64,000 bases of DNA, from NCBI GenBank assembly GCA_002457315.1, contig NTKI01000003.1, forward strand, positions 1 through 64,000. The letters run 5' to 3'. This DNA comes from Rhodothermaeota bacterium MED-G19. Lineage in GTDB: Bacteria > Bacteroidota > Bacteroidia > Cytophagales > MED-G16. Within the stretch, counting starts at the first letter, position 1. The number at the start of each line of letters is the position of its first letter. Positions 17,304 to 28,234 of the stretch are shown one piece after another. The translations under genes were made by a program, and so were the position numbers. Below the pieces are notes generated by a model. It ran no database searches and was not told the DNA's origin. It saw only the letters and a list, made by a program, of their open reading frames with translations.

Positions 17304-18011
17304 TTGAACAATTTAATAAACAAAAAAGTTAAAATAATTCAACTCGGTCATATCGAATACCAAGAAGCCTGGGATAAACAAGAAAAAATTTTTAAAAAAA
17401 TTATTAGTACTAAAATCAATAATCGTAAAAATAAAAAAACAGATCAAACAGAAAATTACCTTTTATCATGTTCCCACCCTCACGTGTATACTTTGGGGAG
17501 AAGTGGTGATGAAGAAAATCTATTAATAGATAAAAACTTTATTAAAAAAGAGAACCTAAGTTTTTATAAAATAAATAGAGGTGGAGACATAACATATCAC
17601 GGGCCAGGCCAGATTGTAATCTATCCTATTTTGGACTTAGAAAATTTTTTCACTGATATTCATAAATATTTAAGGTTACTTGAAGAGTCTGTTATTTTAA
17701 CATTGAAAAAATTAAATATTGAATCAGGTAGAGTTGAGGGCTTAACTGGAGTATGGGTAAATCACAATAGCAATACTCCAAAAAAAATATGCGCTATGGG
17801 AGTTAAAAGCAGCAGGTGGGTAACAATGCATGGACTTGCTTTAAATGTTAATACTGATTTAAAATATTTTCAAAATATAATTCCTTGTGGAATACAAGGT
17901 AAAGACGTAACGTCTATAGATAAGGAGATTAAGGATAAAATATCTTTGGAAAAAGTAGAAAAAATTTTAATTAAAAACCTTTCTAAAGTCTTTGAGTTTA
18001 AAATCATATAA
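17304..18011 (+). CDS. lipB: Octanoyltransferase LipB
   Basis: LipB moves octanoate from acyl-carrier protein to lipoyl domains of 2-oxoacid dehydrogenases and GcvH. Visible motifs are GGDITYHGPGQIVIYPI, the catalytic Lys in KKICAMGVKSSRW and the catalytic Cys in IIPCGIQGKDVTS. Length is 235 residues. The start codon is a TTG at 17304; no ATG lies before the conserved QLGHIEYQEAW. rnr starts one base after the stop. Confidence 0.93.
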   Translation: MNNLINKKVKIIQLGHIEYQEAWDKQEKIFKKIISTKINNRKNKKTDQTENYLLSCSHPHVYTLGRSGDEENLLIDKNFIKKENLSFYKINRGGDITYHGPGQIVIYPILDLENFFTDIHKYLRLLEESVILTLKKLNIESGRVEGLTGVWVNHNSNTPKKICAMGVKSSRWVTMHGLALNVNTDLKYFQNIIPCGIQGKDVTSIDKEIKDKISLEKVEKILIKNLSKVFEFKII

Positions 18012-18012
18012 A

Positions 18013-19950
18013 ATGAAATTTAAAAAAAGAAAAAAGAAAAGGAACCAATCAAATCTTAATACACTAAGAGGAGTTGTCGATCATGTTAACAGGAAGTATG
18101 CATTTGTAATTACTGATGAGTTTTCTGAGGATATAAAGGTGAGGAGTAGATCTATGAACGGAGCTATTCATGGTGATAAAGTAGAAATAAAAATATCTAA
18201 TAACCAAAATAGAAAAAGCTTAGAGGGAGAAATAATAAAAGTTCTGGAAAGAAACACCTATGAATTTATTGGCACAGTAGAGGACAGTAAAGGTTTTGCT
18301 TTTTTTATTCCAAAAAACAAAAAAGTATACATAGATTTTTTTGTAAGAAAAAAAAGATCTGAAAAGTTTTCAAAAAACAAAAAATATATTGCTAAAATAG
18401 TAGACTGGGGAAATTCAAATAAAAAACCAGAAGCACAAATTATTAAGTGCATTGGTAATATTGGAGAGAATGAAACAGAAATAAATTCAATAATATATGA
18501 CTTCAATTTGCCATTAAAATTTCCGAAAAACATAATAGAAGAGACTAATAATCTAAGTGAAGACATCCCTGAAAAAGAAATTCTTAAAAGAAAAGACTTA
18601 AGACACCTTGACTCCTTTACAATAGATCCGGATGACGCAAAGGATTTTGATGATGCCCTCTCTATTGAAAAAGATAATGGTCATTATAAAATTGGAATTC
18701 ACATAGCAGATGTGTCACATTTTTTTAATAGCAGATCACAAATAAATAATGAAGCAGAGAAAAGAGCTACATCAGTTTATTTAGTAGATAGGACTATTCC
18801 AATGTTACCTGAAAAATTATCAAATAACTTATGCTCTTTAAAGCCTAATGTCGACAGGCTGACTTTTTCTGTATTAATTAAAATGGATGAAAGATTTAAA
18901 ATTATAAGCTACTGGGTTGGGAGAACTGTCATTCACTCAAAAAAAAGATTTACTTATGATGAAGCTCAATTATCAATTGATAACACGGACGGTCTTTTTC
19001 ATGAAGAACTCAATAATCTAAATGAAATTGCTAAAAATGTTAGAAAAAAAAGATTTGAATCTGGTTCTTTTAACTTTAGGAGCAACGAGGTCAAATTCAA
19101 ACTTGATGAGGATAAAAAGCCAGTAGGTGTATATAAAAAATTGAGAAAGGACACTCACAAATTAGTTGAAGAATATATGCTTCTTGCAAATAAAATTGTA
19201 GCAGAACTAATTATCAATCACGAAAAAAAACAAAGTAAAAGTTTTCCTTTTGTTTATAGAATTCATGAAGACCCAGAGCAACAGAAAATAAGTGAATTAA
19301 AAAATTATATTAAACAGTACGGATACTCCATAAACTCTAATGAAAATAATTTAGCAGTTTCATTAAATAACCTAATGAAAGAGATAAAAGGAAAGCCTGA
19401 AGAATCATCTATTGAAAAATTTGCTATAAGATCTATGTCTAAAGCAAAATACTCAACAAATAAAGAAAAACATTTTGGTCTGTCTTTTAGACATTATACA
19501 CATTTTACTTCTCCAATAAGAAGGTTCCCAGATGTTATGGTCCATCGACTTATAAGTGACTACACAAACGGAAGTAAACCAAAAGATAAAAGATATTATG
19601 ATATAATGTGTAAGCATAGCACTAAGATGGAAATCAATGCAACAAAAGCAGAAAGAGAATCAATAAAATATAAACAAGCAGAGTACATGTCTAATTTTAT
19701 TGGTAAAAGTTTTCAAGCCACAATCTCCGGAATAACTGAATGGGGTATATATGGTGAAATAATTGAGAACCACTGTGAGGGATTAATAAGAATATCAAGC
19801 ATGAAAGATGATAGATATGAATTTGACAATGAAAAAATTAGAATTGTTGGCCGAAATAATAAAAAAATCTTTAGGTTAGGACAAGTTATTAAAGTAAAAG
19901 TAATCGATACTGACATAGAAAAAAGAACCATTGATTTAGTTTTAGTATGA
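18013..19950 (+). CDS. rnr: Ribonuclease R
   Basis: RNase R is a 3'-to-5' exoribonuclease that degrades structured RNA. The RNB domain is marked by TIDPDDAKDFDDALSI with the metal-binding aspartates, and later FTSPIRRFPDVMVHRL. Cold-shock-like domains precede it and an S1 domain (ISGITEWGIYGEI) ends the protein. I choose ATG 18013, which directly follows the lipB stop; an earlier TTG lies inside lipB. At 645 residues it is shorter than the E. coli protein, with reduced flanking tails. The 3' end overlaps the next gene (ATGA). Confidence 0.92.
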   Translation: MKFKKRKKKRNQSNLNTLRGVVDHVNRKYAFVITDEFSEDIKVRSRSMNGAIHGDKVEIKISNNQNRKSLEGEIIKVLERNTYEFIGTVEDSKGFAFFIPKNKKVYIDFFVRKKRSEKFSKNKKYIAKIVDWGNSNKKPEAQIIKCIGNIGENETEINSIIYDFNLPLKFPKNIIEETNNLSEDIPEKEILKRKDLRHLDSFTIDPDDAKDFDDALSIEKDNGHYKIGIHIADVSHFFNSRSQINNEAEKRATSVYLVDRTIPMLPEKLSNNLCSLKPNVDRLTFSVLIKMDERFKIISYWVGRTVIHSKKRFTYDEAQLSIDNTDGLFHEELNNLNEIAKNVRKKRFESGSFNFRSNEVKFKLDEDKKPVGVYKKLRKDTHKLVEEYMLLANKIVAELIINHEKKQSKSFPFVYRIHEDPEQQKISELKNYIKQYGYSINSNENNLAVSLNNLMKEIKGKPEESSIEKFAIRSMSKAKYSTNKEKHFGLSFRHYTHFTSPIRRFPDVMVHRLISDYTNGSKPKDKRYYDIMCKHSTKMEINATKAERESIKYKQAEYMSNFIGKSFQATISGITEWGIYGEIIENHCEGLIRISSMKDDRYEFDNEKIRIVGRNNKKIFRLGQVIKVKVIDTDIEKRTIDLVLV

Positions 19951-20915
19951 CAGACAGTAAAGAATATATCAGGAGGATAAACTCTGAAATAGAAAAAATA
20001 AAAATCTCCGGAGAACCAGATGAATTATATAAACCAATTCAATATATTCTCAATTTAAAAAGCAAAAGAGTTCGTCCAATACTCTCAATGATGGGATATA
20101 GACTTTTTAATAAAAAAATTGAAAAAATATATAAGCCATCAATAGCGATAGAATTCTTTCACAATTTCACACTAATTCATGATGATATTATGGATAATGC
20201 CTCACTGAGGAGAGGAAATGACACTGTCCATAATAAATGGAATAAAAACATAGGTATTTTATCTGGAGATTTACTGATGATATTTGCTTTTAAAATGTTA
20301 GAAGACATAGATAATGGAAATCTTAAAGAAATTCTTAAAAGGTTTAATGATATAGCCATCAAAGTTTGTGAGGGACAACAATATGATTTGAACTTTGAAA
20401 GTGAAAAGGATATCTCTGAAAGTGATTACTTGAATATGATAAAATTAAAAACAGCTGTACTAATCGGCTTTAGCTTAGAATTAGGTGGATTAATTGCAAA
20501 TCAAAAAAAAGAGATTACAAACAAACTTTATAAAGCTGGGGAACTAATGGGGATTGCCTTTCAACTTATGGATGATCACCTAGATGTTTTTGGAAGTGAA
20601 AAATTTGGAAAAAAAATAGGGGGAGATATTGTCTTAAACAAAAAGACCTATTTGATGATTAAATTATTAGAAGAAGCAAGCGAAGATGATTTACATGATA
20701 TTAAAAAATGGGTAAAGACTAAGAACAAGGAAGAAGAAAAAATTAAAATAATTACCAGTCTATTAAAAAAATATGATATTGATTTAAAATCAGAGAAGCT
20801 AACAAATAAATATTTTTCAGAAGGAATGAAGATTTTAAATGATATAAGGTCTGACAAGAATCAAATGAATCATTTAAAAAGCTATTTTGAAAACCTTTTG
20901 GTAAGAAATAATTAA
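19947..20915 (+). CDS. Polyprenyl diphosphate synthase
   Basis: The enzyme condenses isopentenyl diphosphate with allylic diphosphates, most likely to make the side chain of menaquinone. The first Asp-rich motif is [13 protein letters not shown] and the second is [18 protein letters not shown], the KT pair in [16 protein letters not shown], and a typical end are present. Length is 322 residues. Product chain length cannot be read from the sequence. It overlaps rnr by four bases and the convergent rpmA by four. Confidence 0.88.
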   Translation: MTDSKEYIRRINSEIEKIKISGEPDELYKPIQYILNLKSKRVRPILSMMGYRLFNKKIEKIYKPSIAIEFFHNFTLIHDDIMDNASLRRGNDTVHNKWNKNIGILSGDLLMIFAFKMLEDIDNGNLKEILKRFNDIAIKVCEGQQYDLNFESEKDISESDYLNMIKLKTAVLIGFSLELGGLIANQKKEITNKLYKAGELMGIAFQLMDDHLDVFGSEKFGKKIGGDIVLNKKTYLMIKLLEEASEDDLHDIKKWVKTKNKEEEKIKIITSLLKKYDIDLKSEKLTNKYFSEGMKILNDIRSDKNQMNHLKSYFENLLVRNN

Positions 20916-21169
20916 TTTTCCTGAACTACTGAAACAAAAGATCTGTTGTTTCTTCTTTTCTTAAATTCTACAACACCATCTGATAGAGCAAATAATGTAT
21001 GGTCTTTTCCCATACCAACATTGTTTCCTGCATGGTGCTTGGTCCCTCGCTGCCTCACAATAATATTACCAGCAATTATTTTTTGCCCACCGAAAATTTT
21101 AATACCGAGCCTTTTACTATGTGACTCTCTTCCGTTTTTAGAGCTACCCGCTCCTTTTTTATGTGCCAT
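20912..21169 (-). CDS. rpmA: 50S ribosomal protein L27
   Basis: This 85-residue protein begins [20 protein letters not shown], followed by [20 protein letters not shown] and [17 protein letters not shown], all diagnostic of L27. L27 reaches the peptidyl-transferase centre of the ribosome with its N-terminus. It follows rplU with a three-base gap and is expressed from the same promoter. Confidence 0.97.
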   Translation of the reverse strand: MAHKKGAGSSKNGRESHSKRLGIKIFGGQKIIAGNIIVRQRGTKHHAGNNVGMGKDHTLFALSDGVVEFKKRRNNRSFVSVVQEN

Positions 21170-21172
21170 AAC

Positions 21173-21481
21173 TTATTTTATATCTTTAATTAATATTTTA
21201 GTCATTAGTTGTCTGTGACCATTTTTCACTTTGTAGCCTTTCCTTCTCTTCTTTTTAAAGACTATAACCTTATCATCTTTAAGTTGAGAAAGAACCTCAC
21301 CTGTAACTTTGGAACCTTTAACTGTTGGCTTACCAAGTTTTATTTTACCCTTATCACTTATCAACAAAACATTGTCAAACTCAACTTTTTTACCAGATTT
21401 GGGTTCAACTTTATCCGTATAGATAAACTTGTTTTTTTCAACTTTAAATTGTTTGCCTGAAATTTCTACAATTGCATACAT
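21173..21481 (-). CDS. rplU: 50S ribosomal protein L21
   Basis: The 102-residue product has MYAIVEISGKQFKVEKNKF, PTVKGSKVTGEVL and KKKRRKGYKVKNGHRQ, the standard signatures of L21, which binds 23S rRNA. It heads the rplU-rpmA operon and has a well matched promoter 25 bases upstream. Confidence 0.97.
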   Translation of the reverse strand: MYAIVEISGKQFKVEKNKFIYTDKVEPKSGKKVEFDNVLLISDKGKIKLGKPTVKGSKVTGEVLSQLKDDKVIVFKKKRRKGYKVKNGHRQLMTKILIKDIK

Positions 21482-21505
21482 CTTCTATTGTTTTTAAAAC
21501 GAGTG

Positions 21506-21535
21506 CAAATTTATGATTTTATATCTATTAATCAA
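21506..21535 (-). promoter_or_regulatory. Promoter of rplU-rpmA
   Basis: On the minus strand a TTG (21535-21533) is followed after 19 bases by TAAATTTG (21513-21506), a full match to the Bacteroidota housekeeping promoter TTG-N19-TAnnTTTG. Transcription would start about 18 bases before the rplU start codon. Confidence 0.75.
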
Positions 21536-21594
21536 ATCAAAAAAATCAAATTAAAAAAAAATTAAAAAAAAATGAAAAACGATTGAAATAAGTT

Positions 21595-21625
21595 TTGATA
21601 TTTTAAAGTCTTTTTATAATATTTG
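21595..21625 (+). promoter_or_regulatory. Candidate promoter of nrdBA
   Basis: TTG at 21595-21597 is followed after 19 bases by TAATATTTG (21617-21625). This is one base longer than the TAnnTTTG consensus. It is the best candidate in the 327-base gap between rplU and nrdB and would give a leader of about 175 bases. Confidence 0.4.
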
Positions 21626-21631
21626 TACAGC

Positions 21632-21808
21632 CTAGATCAAGAACAAATTTTTACTTAAATTTTCTTGATTACAGCTTCCAAACACAAAGATTATAAACCA
21701 CTTAATTGACTAAAGCATTTTAGTCATTATGTTACAATACATTTAATGTAATGACGAGGATATTTTTGTCTTTTTTTTATTGTTTAATAAATAATATTAA
21801 TAAATACA
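21632..21808 (+). promoter_or_regulatory. Structured leader of nrdBA (candidate cis-regulatory RNA)
   Basis: The region between the candidate promoter and nrdB holds four consecutive hairpins. H1 pairs atcaagaa (21636-21643) with ttcttgat (21662-21669). H2 pairs tgactaaa (21707-21714) with tttagtca (21719-21726) around a four-base loop. H3 pairs cattatgtta (21725-21734) with taatgtaatg (21744-21753), ten pairs including two G-U. H4 pairs gacga (21753-21757) with ttgtc (21766-21770) and is followed by eight T. H2/H3 and H3/H4 share bases at their edges, so they compete slightly. The last hairpin with its T-tract resembles a weak terminator. H2 and H3 could also be protein operators at DNA level. 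No NrdR-box consensus or cobalamin riboswitch is seen. Confidence 0.45.
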
Positions 21809-22801
21809 ATGCAAAATAAAGAGCAAAATCTAGAGCCAATACTACAAGAGAACGCTGATAGATTTGTATTATTCCCAATTGAACATGATGATATATGGCA
21901 ATTTTATAAAAAAGCTGAAGCAAGTTTTTGGACTGCTGAAGAAATTGATTTAAGTCAAGATCTTAAAGACTGGGGTGAATTAAATGACGGAGAAAGACAT
22001 TTTATAAAACACGTACTAGCATTTTTTGCAGCAAGTGATGGTATTGTTAACGAAAACCTTGCCGAACACTTTGTTTCTGATGTACAATACACCGAAGCCA
22101 AGTTCTTTTATGGCTTCCAAATCGCTATCGAAAATATTCACTCTGAAACATATTCTCTGCTAATAGATACATATGTTGACGATGCTAAAGAAAAAGATTC
22201 TTTGCTTCACGCCATTGAAACTCTTGACTGTGTTAAGAAAAAAGCAGACTGGGCACTGCGATGGATCGATAATGGCAGCTTTGCAGAAAGACTCATTGCA
22301 TTTGCAGCTGTAGAAGGTATATTCTTTTCTGGAAGTTTTTGTTCAATTTTTTGGCTAAAGAAAAGAGGTTTAATGCCTGGACTTACCTTTTCAAATGAAT
22401 TAATCTCAAGAGACGAAGGACTACATTGTGACTTTGCCTGCCATATATATACGAAACATATTGTAAACGCAATGCCAAAAGAAACTGTTATTGAAATAAT
22501 AAAAGATGCAGTTGATTTAGAGAAGGAGTTTGTTACTGACGCCTTACCAGTAAAGCTAATTGGAATGAACTCTGACTTAATGTGTCAGTATATAGAGTTT
22601 GTTGCAGACAGACTACTAGTTGAACTTGACTGTCCAAGAATATATAATTCTACCAATCCTTTTGATTTTATGGAAATGATCTCTCTACAAGGAAAAACTA
22701 ACTTCTTTGAGAAGAGAGTTGCTGAGTATCAAAAGGCTGGAGTACTTAAAAAAGATGAAGATTCTGATAAACCAAAATTTTCATTGGAAGAAGATTTTTA
22801 A
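21809..22801 (+). CDS. nrdB: Class Ia ribonucleotide reductase beta subunit
   Basis: NrdB holds the di-iron centre and tyrosyl radical that drive reduction of ribonucleotides to deoxyribonucleotides. Metal ligands and the radical residue are visible in [17 protein letters not shown] (Glu108, His111, Tyr115), and further ligands in [10 protein letters not shown]. The segment [14 protein letters not shown] makes it closely similar to eukaryotic-type R2. Length is 330 residues. nrdA follows after 12 bases. The long structured leader ahead of it suggests its own regulation. Confidence 0.95.
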   Translation: MQNKEQNLEPILQENADRFVLFPIEHDDIWQFYKKAEASFWTAEEIDLSQDLKDWGELNDGERHFIKHVLAFFAASDGIVNENLAEHFVSDVQYTEAKFFYGFQIAIENIHSETYSLLIDTYVDDAKEKDSLLHAIETLDCVKKKADWALRWIDNGSFAERLIAFAAVEGIFFSGSFCSIFWLKKRGLMPGLTFSNELISRDEGLHCDFACHIYTKHIVNAMPKETVIEIIKDAVDLEKEFVTDALPVKLIGMNSDLMCQYIEFVADRLLVELDCPRIYNSTNPFDFMEMISLQGKTNFFEKRVAEYQKAGVLKKDEDSDKPKFSLEEDF

Positions 22802-22813
22802 AATTAGATTAGA

Positions 22814-25171
22814 ATGTTAGTAATAAAAAGAGACGGAAGAAAAGAATCAGTAAAATTTGATAAAATAACTGCTAGGATAGAAAAGCTAAGTTATGGTTTG
22901 AATGCTGATTATGTAAAAACTATTGAAATAGCAAAAAAAGTTATTGATGGTCTTTATGATGGAGTTTCAACTCAAGAGCTTGATGAGTTAGCTGCTGAGA
23001 CAGCCGCAACACTAACAACAAAGCATCCAGATTTTGCAACATTAGCTGCAAGAATTTCTGTTTCAAACTTACACAAGACAACAAGTAAATCTTTTTCAAG
23101 TACCATGAAAAGACTTTACACATATGTCAACCCAAAAACTGGTGAAAACGCGTCTTTATTATCTAAAGATGTTTATGGGGTAATTAATAAAAATGCAGCA
23201 CTGCTAGATTCATCAATAATTTATGATAGAGATTTTAGTTATGATTATTTTGGTTTCAAAACATTAGAAAAATCATATTTATTAAAACTTGATGGAAAAG
23301 TAGTAGAAAGGCCACAACACATGTTGATGCGAGTAGCTGTTGGTATTCATAAGGATGATATTGATTCTGTTCTTGAAACTTATAAGCTATTATCAGAAAA
23401 ATGGTTTACTCACGCAACACCTACCCTTTTTAATGCAGGCACACCAAAACCGCAACTTTCTTCATGTTTCTTATTAACAATGAAAGAAGATTCTATCGAT
23501 GGAATTTACGATACCCTTAAGCAGTGTGCAAAAATATCACAATCTGCTGGAGGAATTGGATTAAGTGTTCATAATGTAAGAGCAACCGGTTCATATATAA
23601 AGGGGACAAATGGGGTCTCAAATGGTATTATACCAATGTTAAGAAACTTTGATATGACTGCTAGATATGTCGACCAAGGTGGCGGGAAAAGAAAAGGAAG
23701 TTTTGCTATATATATCGAGCCTTGGCACTCTGATATTTTTGAATTTCTTCAGTTAAAGAAAAATCATGGCAAAGAAGAACTTAGAGCTAGAGACTTATTC
23801 TATGCTATGTGGATACCGGATCTATTCATGAAGAGAGTAGAATCAAATGAAGAGTGGTCACTTTTTTCTCCCGATGAGGCAAAGGATCTCCACGAAACAT
23901 ACGGGGAAGAATTCGAAAAATTATATGAAAAATACGAGAAAGAAGGAAAAGCAAGAAAAACCGTGAAAGCACAAGAGCTCTGGTTTGAAATTTTAGAATC
24001 TCAGATTGAAACTGGCAATCCATATATACTTTATAAAGACGCAGCAAATAAAAAATCTAATCAAAAAAATCTTGGAACAATAAAATCTTCAAATCTTTGC
24101 ACCGAAATTATTGAATATACATCACCAGATGAAATTGCAGTTTGTAATTTGGCATCTATAGCTCTTAATAAATTTGTTAAAGATGATTTAACATATGACC
24201 ACGAAAAACTTTATGAGATTACTAAAGTCATAACTAAGAATCTCAATAAAGTTATTGACGTAAATTATTATCCAGTAGAAGAAGCTAAAAACTCAAATCT
24301 AAGACACAGACCTATTGGGATTGGAGTACAAGGTTTAGCAGACACATTCATATTAATGAGGCAAGCTTTTGACTCACCTGAAGCTAAAAAATTAAACACA
24401 GAGATTTTTGAAACAATCTACTTTGCTGCAATGGAATCTTCAATGGAAATTGCACAAAAAAAAGGACCTTATAAAACATATGAGGGCTCTCCTGTTTCAA
24501 AAGGAATATTCCAATTTGATATGTGGGGGATAGCCCCAGACTCAAAAAGATGGGATTGGACAAAACTTAAGAGAGAAGTTAAAAAACATGGTGTCAGAAA
24601 CTCTCTACTTCTAGCTCCGATGCCAACAGCATCTACATCTCAAATATTAGGTAATAATGAATGTTTTGAGCCATATACATCAAACATTTATACTAGAAGG
24701 GTATTATCTGGAGAGTTTATAGTTGTAAATAAACACCTCCTTAAAGACCTGATAAAACTCAAGCTTTGGGATGATTCAATGAAAGACAGATTAATGGAGG
24801 CAAACGGTTCAGTACAGGGAATAAATGAAATACCTGATGATATTAAGCAATTATATAGAACTGTCTGGGAGGTCTCTCAAAAAAGTATTATTGATATGGC
24901 AGCTGATAGAGGAGCATATATTTGTCAAAGTCAAAGTATGAACATACATATGCAGGATGCAAACTTTGGAAAGCTCACTTCTATGCACTTCCATGCTTGG
25001 AAAAAAGGACTGAAAACAGGGTTATACTATTTAAGAACAAAAGCAGCAGCTGACGCAATCAAGTTCACAATTGTTAAAGATGAAAAATCTATGGACAATG
25101 AAGAACAGAAACAAGCAGCTATTCAATGTTCAATTGACAACCAAGATGACTGCGAGATGTGTGGAAGTTAA
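22814..25171 (+). CDS. nrdA: Class Ia ribonucleotide reductase alpha subunit
   Basis: NrdA binds the ribonucleotide substrates and allosteric nucleotides. The N-terminus ([20 protein letters not shown]) is an ATP-cone, so overall activity is probably regulated by ATP and d[12 protein letters not shown] holds an active-site Cys, and [10 protein letters not shown] and [16 protein letters not shown] are typical of the catalytic barrel. The protein ends DDCEMCGS, the C-terminal cysteine pair that is re-reduced by thioredoxin. Length is 785 residues. It forms an operon with nrdB. Confidence 0.96.
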   Translation: MLVIKRDGRKESVKFDKITARIEKLSYGLNADYVKTIEIAKKVIDGLYDGVSTQELDELAAETAATLTTKHPDFATLAARISVSNLHKTTSKSFSSTMKRLYTYVNPKTGENASLLSKDVYGVINKNAALLDSSIIYDRDFSYDYFGFKTLEKSYLLKLDGKVVERPQHMLMRVAVGIHKDDIDSVLETYKLLSEKWFTHATPTLFNAGTPKPQLSSCFLLTMKEDSIDGIYDTLKQCAKISQSAGGIGLSVHNVRATGSYIKGTNGVSNGIIPMLRNFDMTARYVDQGGGKRKGSFAIYIEPWHSDIFEFLQLKKNHGKEELRARDLFYAMWIPDLFMKRVESNEEWSLFSPDEAKDLHETYGEEFEKLYEKYEKEGKARKTVKAQELWFEILESQIETGNPYILYKDAANKKSNQKNLGTIKSSNLCTEIIEYTSPDEIAVCNLASIALNKFVKDDLTYDHEKLYEITKVITKNLNKVIDVNYYPVEEAKNSNLRHRPIGIGVQGLADTFILMRQAFDSPEAKKLNTEIFETIYFAAMESSMEIAQKKGPYKTYEGSPVSKGIFQFDMWGIAPDSKRWDWTKLKREVKKHGVRNSLLLAPMPTASTSQILGNNECFEPYTSNIYTRRVLSGEFIVVNKHLLKDLIKLKLWDDSMKDRLMEANGSVQGINEIPDDIKQLYRTVWEVSQKSIIDMAADRGAYICQSQSMNIHMQDANFGKLTSMHFHAWKKGLKTGLYYLRTKAAADAIKFTIVKDEKSMDNEEQKQAAIQCSIDNQDDCEMCGS

Positions 25172-25195
25172 AAAACCCTACAATTAATATAAACA

Positions 25196-26203
25196 TCACT
25201 CATATATATTAATTTCATCATTGATTTTATCAGAAGTAAATGTTTTAATGTTTCCGTTTATATCCTTATAAATTAAAAACCCATCAATTTTATCATTTGA
25301 GTTTAAAATGATTTTCGATTTTTCATATCCCAGAACCATGAATGCAGTAGAATAGGCATCAGCTAAAAAACAGCTACTAGAAAAAACCGATGAGCTTATC
25401 ATGTTTGAATATGATGGGTATCCAGAATTAGGATCTATCGTATGAAAGATAATGCTGTCTCCTGAAAAATAATAATTTCTATAATTTCCAGAAGTGGCAA
25501 CTGACATATCCTTCAGTGGAACTGAAGCAATTAATTCATTTTCTGACTCTGATGGTCTATTAATTCCTACTCGCCAATAATTATCTTTTAAATTTTTTCC
25601 CTTAGACCTAACCTCTCCTCCAATTTCAATAAAAAAATTATTAATACCTTTTAGTAATAAATAATCAGAAATAATATCTACAGCATATCCTTTAGCTATA
25701 GAACTAAAATCTAGGTATGTTTCTTTGTGTTTTTTGTAGAGATAATTCTCATCAAATATTAGTTTATCAAAGCCAACAAAGTTTTTTAATTTATTTATTT
25801 GATAACTGGTTGGAAGTTGATTTTTTTTATCAGGCCCAAAACCCCAGGCATTAACTAAGGGGCCAATGGTTGGATCAAATGCTCCACCTGTTATTTCAAA
25901 CACATCTTTACTGTGTTTTAATAAAAAATAAAAATCTGGAGATATCTCTATTTTGCCCTCAGAGCTGTTTATTTGAGATATCTCAGATGTGGAAATATAC
26001 GTTGAAAAAGTATTATTGAAATTTATTAAAATAGAATCAACTTCTTTTTTATAAATAGACTTGGCATCAGATATGTATTTTAAATTGTATGGGATACTTC
26101 CCATTGTAAAACCTGATACTACAATTTCTTTTTTTACTTTTCTCTCAGAAATCAAAAAGACTATTATTAAAACAAAAACCAGAAACATTACAAATCGACG
26201 CAT
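25196..26203 (-). CDS. apbE: FAD:protein FMN transferase (ApbE)
   Basis: ApbE attaches FMN covalently to a Thr or Ser of target proteins such as the Na+-pumping NADH:quinone reductase, using FAD. The 335-residue product has an N-terminal membrane helix, then FTMGSIPYNL, GGAFDPTIGPLVNAWGFG, LDFSSIAKGYAVD, IEIGGEVRSKG, SGNYRNYY, HTIDPNSGYP and the metal-binding SSCFLADAYSTAFMVLG. No lipobox Cys is present, so it is probably anchored by the helix. It is convergent with nrdA and divergent from ruvB. Confidence 0.9.
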   Translation of the reverse strand: MRRFVMFLVFVLIIVFLISERKVKKEIVVSGFTMGSIPYNLKYISDAKSIYKKEVDSILINFNNTFSTYISTSEISQINSSEGKIEISPDFYFLLKHSKDVFEITGGAFDPTIGPLVNAWGFGPDKKNQLPTSYQINKLKNFVGFDKLIFDENYLYKKHKETYLDFSSIAKGYAVDIISDYLLLKGINNFFIEIGGEVRSKGKNLKDNYWRVGINRPSESENELIASVPLKDMSVATSGNYRNYYFSGDSIIFHTIDPNSGYPSYSNMISSSVFSSSCFLADAYSTAFMVLGYEKSKIILNSNDKIDGFLIYKDINGNIKTFTSDKINDEINIYE

Positions 26204-26232
26204 AAAAAATAATTAAATTAGCATTATATAGT

Positions 26233-27261
26233 ATGAGAGAAGATTACTTAAGTTCAGAAAATCATTCAAGCTCTAAAGATAAAGAATTTGAAAATATTTT
26301 AAGACCAAAATCATTCAGTGATTTCCTTGGTCAAGATCAAATTTTGAAAAACATTAAGGTTTTTGTGAAAGCTGCAAAACAAAGATCGGAGCCATTAGAT
26401 CATGTGATTCTTCATGGGCCTCCAGGTTTAGGAAAGACAACATTATCACATATTATCTCAAATGAAATGTCATCATCACTTAAAGTCACTTCAGGTCCTG
26501 TTTTAGAGAAAGCTGGGGATTTAGCAGGCTTACTTACTAATTTAGAAGAAGGAGATGTGTTATTTATAGATGAGATACATAGATTAAATAAAGTTATTGA
26601 AGAGTATTTATATTCAGCAATGGAAGATTTTAAAATAGATTTAATGATAGATTCAGGGCCAAGTGCTAGATCGGTTCAAATTAAATTAAATCCATTTACA
26701 TTAATTGGAGCAACAACCAGATCGGGTTTATTATCATCTCCTCTTAGGTCTAGGTTTTCAATAAATTTCAGGTTAGAGTATTATGATAAAAAAATATTAG
26801 AGAATATTGTTAATAGATCAGCCAAAATATTGGGCATACCTATTGACAAAAAAGCTGCTTCTGAAATATCTAAAAGAAGTAGGGGAACCCCAAGAATCTT
26901 GAATAATCTACTAAGAAGAGTAAGAGACTTTGCTGAGGTAGAAGGAGATGGAAAAATTACTCATAAAATAGCAATGAAAAGTTTAGATGCTTTAAAAATT
27001 GATAAAAAGGGTTTAGACGAAATGGATAATAAAATTATTGAGTCTATTGTAAAAAAATTTAATGGTGGCCCGGTTGGAATAAAAACAATAGCCACATCAT
27101 GTGGGGAGGAGGCAAATACCATCGAAGAAGTTTACGAACCTTTCCTTGTTCAGGAAGGCTATATTAAGAGAACACAAAAAGGAAGAGTTGCTACTAAATC
27201 TAGTTATGATCACCTAGGTATAAATCCTGATGGAGGTTTTCAAAATTCAATTTTTGAGTGA
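26233..27261 (+). CDS. ruvB: Holliday junction branch migration helicase RuvB
   Basis: RuvB is the hexameric AAA+ motor that moves Holliday junctions with RuvA. Walker A is [11 protein letters not shown] (near residue 62), Walker B is LFIDEIHRL, and [16 protein letters not shown] holds sensor 1 and the arginine finger. The C-terminal winged helix ends with [13 protein letters not shown]. Length (342 residues) is normal. queG starts inside its stop codon (GTGA). Confidence 0.95.
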   Translation: MREDYLSSENHSSSKDKEFENILRPKSFSDFLGQDQILKNIKVFVKAAKQRSEPLDHVILHGPPGLGKTTLSHIISNEMSSSLKVTSGPVLEKAGDLAGLLTNLEEGDVLFIDEIHRLNKVIEEYLYSAMEDFKIDLMIDSGPSARSVQIKLNPFTLIGATTRSGLLSSPLRSRFSINFRLEYYDKKILENIVNRSAKILGIPIDKKAASEISKRSRGTPRILNNLLRRVRDFAEVEGDGKITHKIAMKSLDALKIDKKGLDEMDNKIIESIVKKFNGGPVGIKTIATSCGEEANTIEEVYEPFLVQEGYIKRTQKGRVATKSSYDHLGINPDGGFQNSIFE

Positions 27262-28175
27262 AAAAAAGTAAGTCAGACACAATAAAAGAAATATCAAAAA
27301 AACTTGGATTCTCCAGCTGTGGTATTTCTAAGGCAAGGTTTCTAAAGGAAGAGGAAAGAAAATTTGAGGAGTGGTTAAAAAATGGCTACCAGGGCAAGAT
27401 GTCATATCTAGAAAAAAATTTTGACAAAAGATTAGATCCAACAAAATTAGTTCCTGGGGCTAAATCCGTTATTTCATTATCATATAATTATTACCCATCG
27501 ACAAAACTTAGAGAATCAAATAATTTTATTATCTCAAAATATGCATATGGGAAAGATTATCACTATGTAATAAAAAAGAAATTAAAAGAGCTTCTATTAA
27601 AAATAAAAGAAAAATATGGAGATTTTGAAGGCAGAGTTTTTGTAGATTCTGCACCAGTGCATGAACGAGCATGGGCAAAATTGAGTGGACTTGGTTGGAT
27701 AGGAAAAAATTCTCTTTTAATTAATAAAAGAATGGGGAGTTATTTTTTTTTAGCTGAAATAATATGTGACCTGAAATTAGACTATGATAATGAAGTAAGT
27801 GACCATTGTGGTAAGTGTACAAAATGTATTGATGCGTGTCCAACTGATGCAATTAGAGAAGCTCAAGTAATTGATGCAAATAAATGTATATCATACCTTA
27901 CCATCGAAAACAAAGAAAATATTCCCGCTGAATTTAATAAACAATTAAATGATTTTATTTTCGGTTGTGATATATGTCAAGATGTATGTCCCTGGAATAG
28001 ATTTTCACAACCACACAATGAAAAACAATTTAACCCAAAAAGTGAGCTAATAGAATTCACAAAAAAAGACTGGAAGGAGCTTACTAAAGAAACTTTTGAT
28101 ATAATATTTAAAGATTCAGCTGTGAAGAGAGCTAAGTTTAAGGGTATCAAGAGAAATATATTTTCAGCATCTTAA
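27258..28175 (+). CDS. queG: Epoxyqueuosine reductase QueG
   Basis: QueG reduces epoxyqueuosine to queuosine in tRNA with cobalamin and two 4Fe-4S clusters. Cluster ligands are [12 protein letters not shown] (near residue 184) and [10 protein letters not shown] (near 236). [16 protein letters not shown] and [12 protein letters not shown] are typical of the catalytic domain. At 305 residues it lacks the extra C-terminal HEAT-like region of longer homologues. The start is GTG overlapping the ruvB stop. Confidence 0.93.
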   Translation: MKKSKSDTIKEISKKLGFSSCGISKARFLKEEERKFEEWLKNGYQGKMSYLEKNFDKRLDPTKLVPGAKSVISLSYNYYPSTKLRESNNFIISKYAYGKDYHYVIKKKLKELLLKIKEKYGDFEGRVFVDSAPVHERAWAKLSGLGWIGKNSLLINKRMGSYFFLAEIICDLKLDYDNEVSDHCGKCTKCIDACPTDAIREAQVIDANKCISYLTIENKENIPAEFNKQLNDFIFGCDICQDVCPWNRFSQPHNEKQFNPKSELIEFTKKDWKELTKETFDIIFKDSAVKRAKFKGIKRNIFSAS

Positions 28176-28234
28176 TTTAACCTTTTTTAATTTTTAATAT
28201 TAAAACTTGATTTGTCATTTTACTAAATTTGAGA

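Noticed and set aside
28224-28231. TAAATTTG before batD as promoter
   Set aside because: It lies three bases before the start codon and has no TTG at 18-20 bases; transcription would begin inside the gene.
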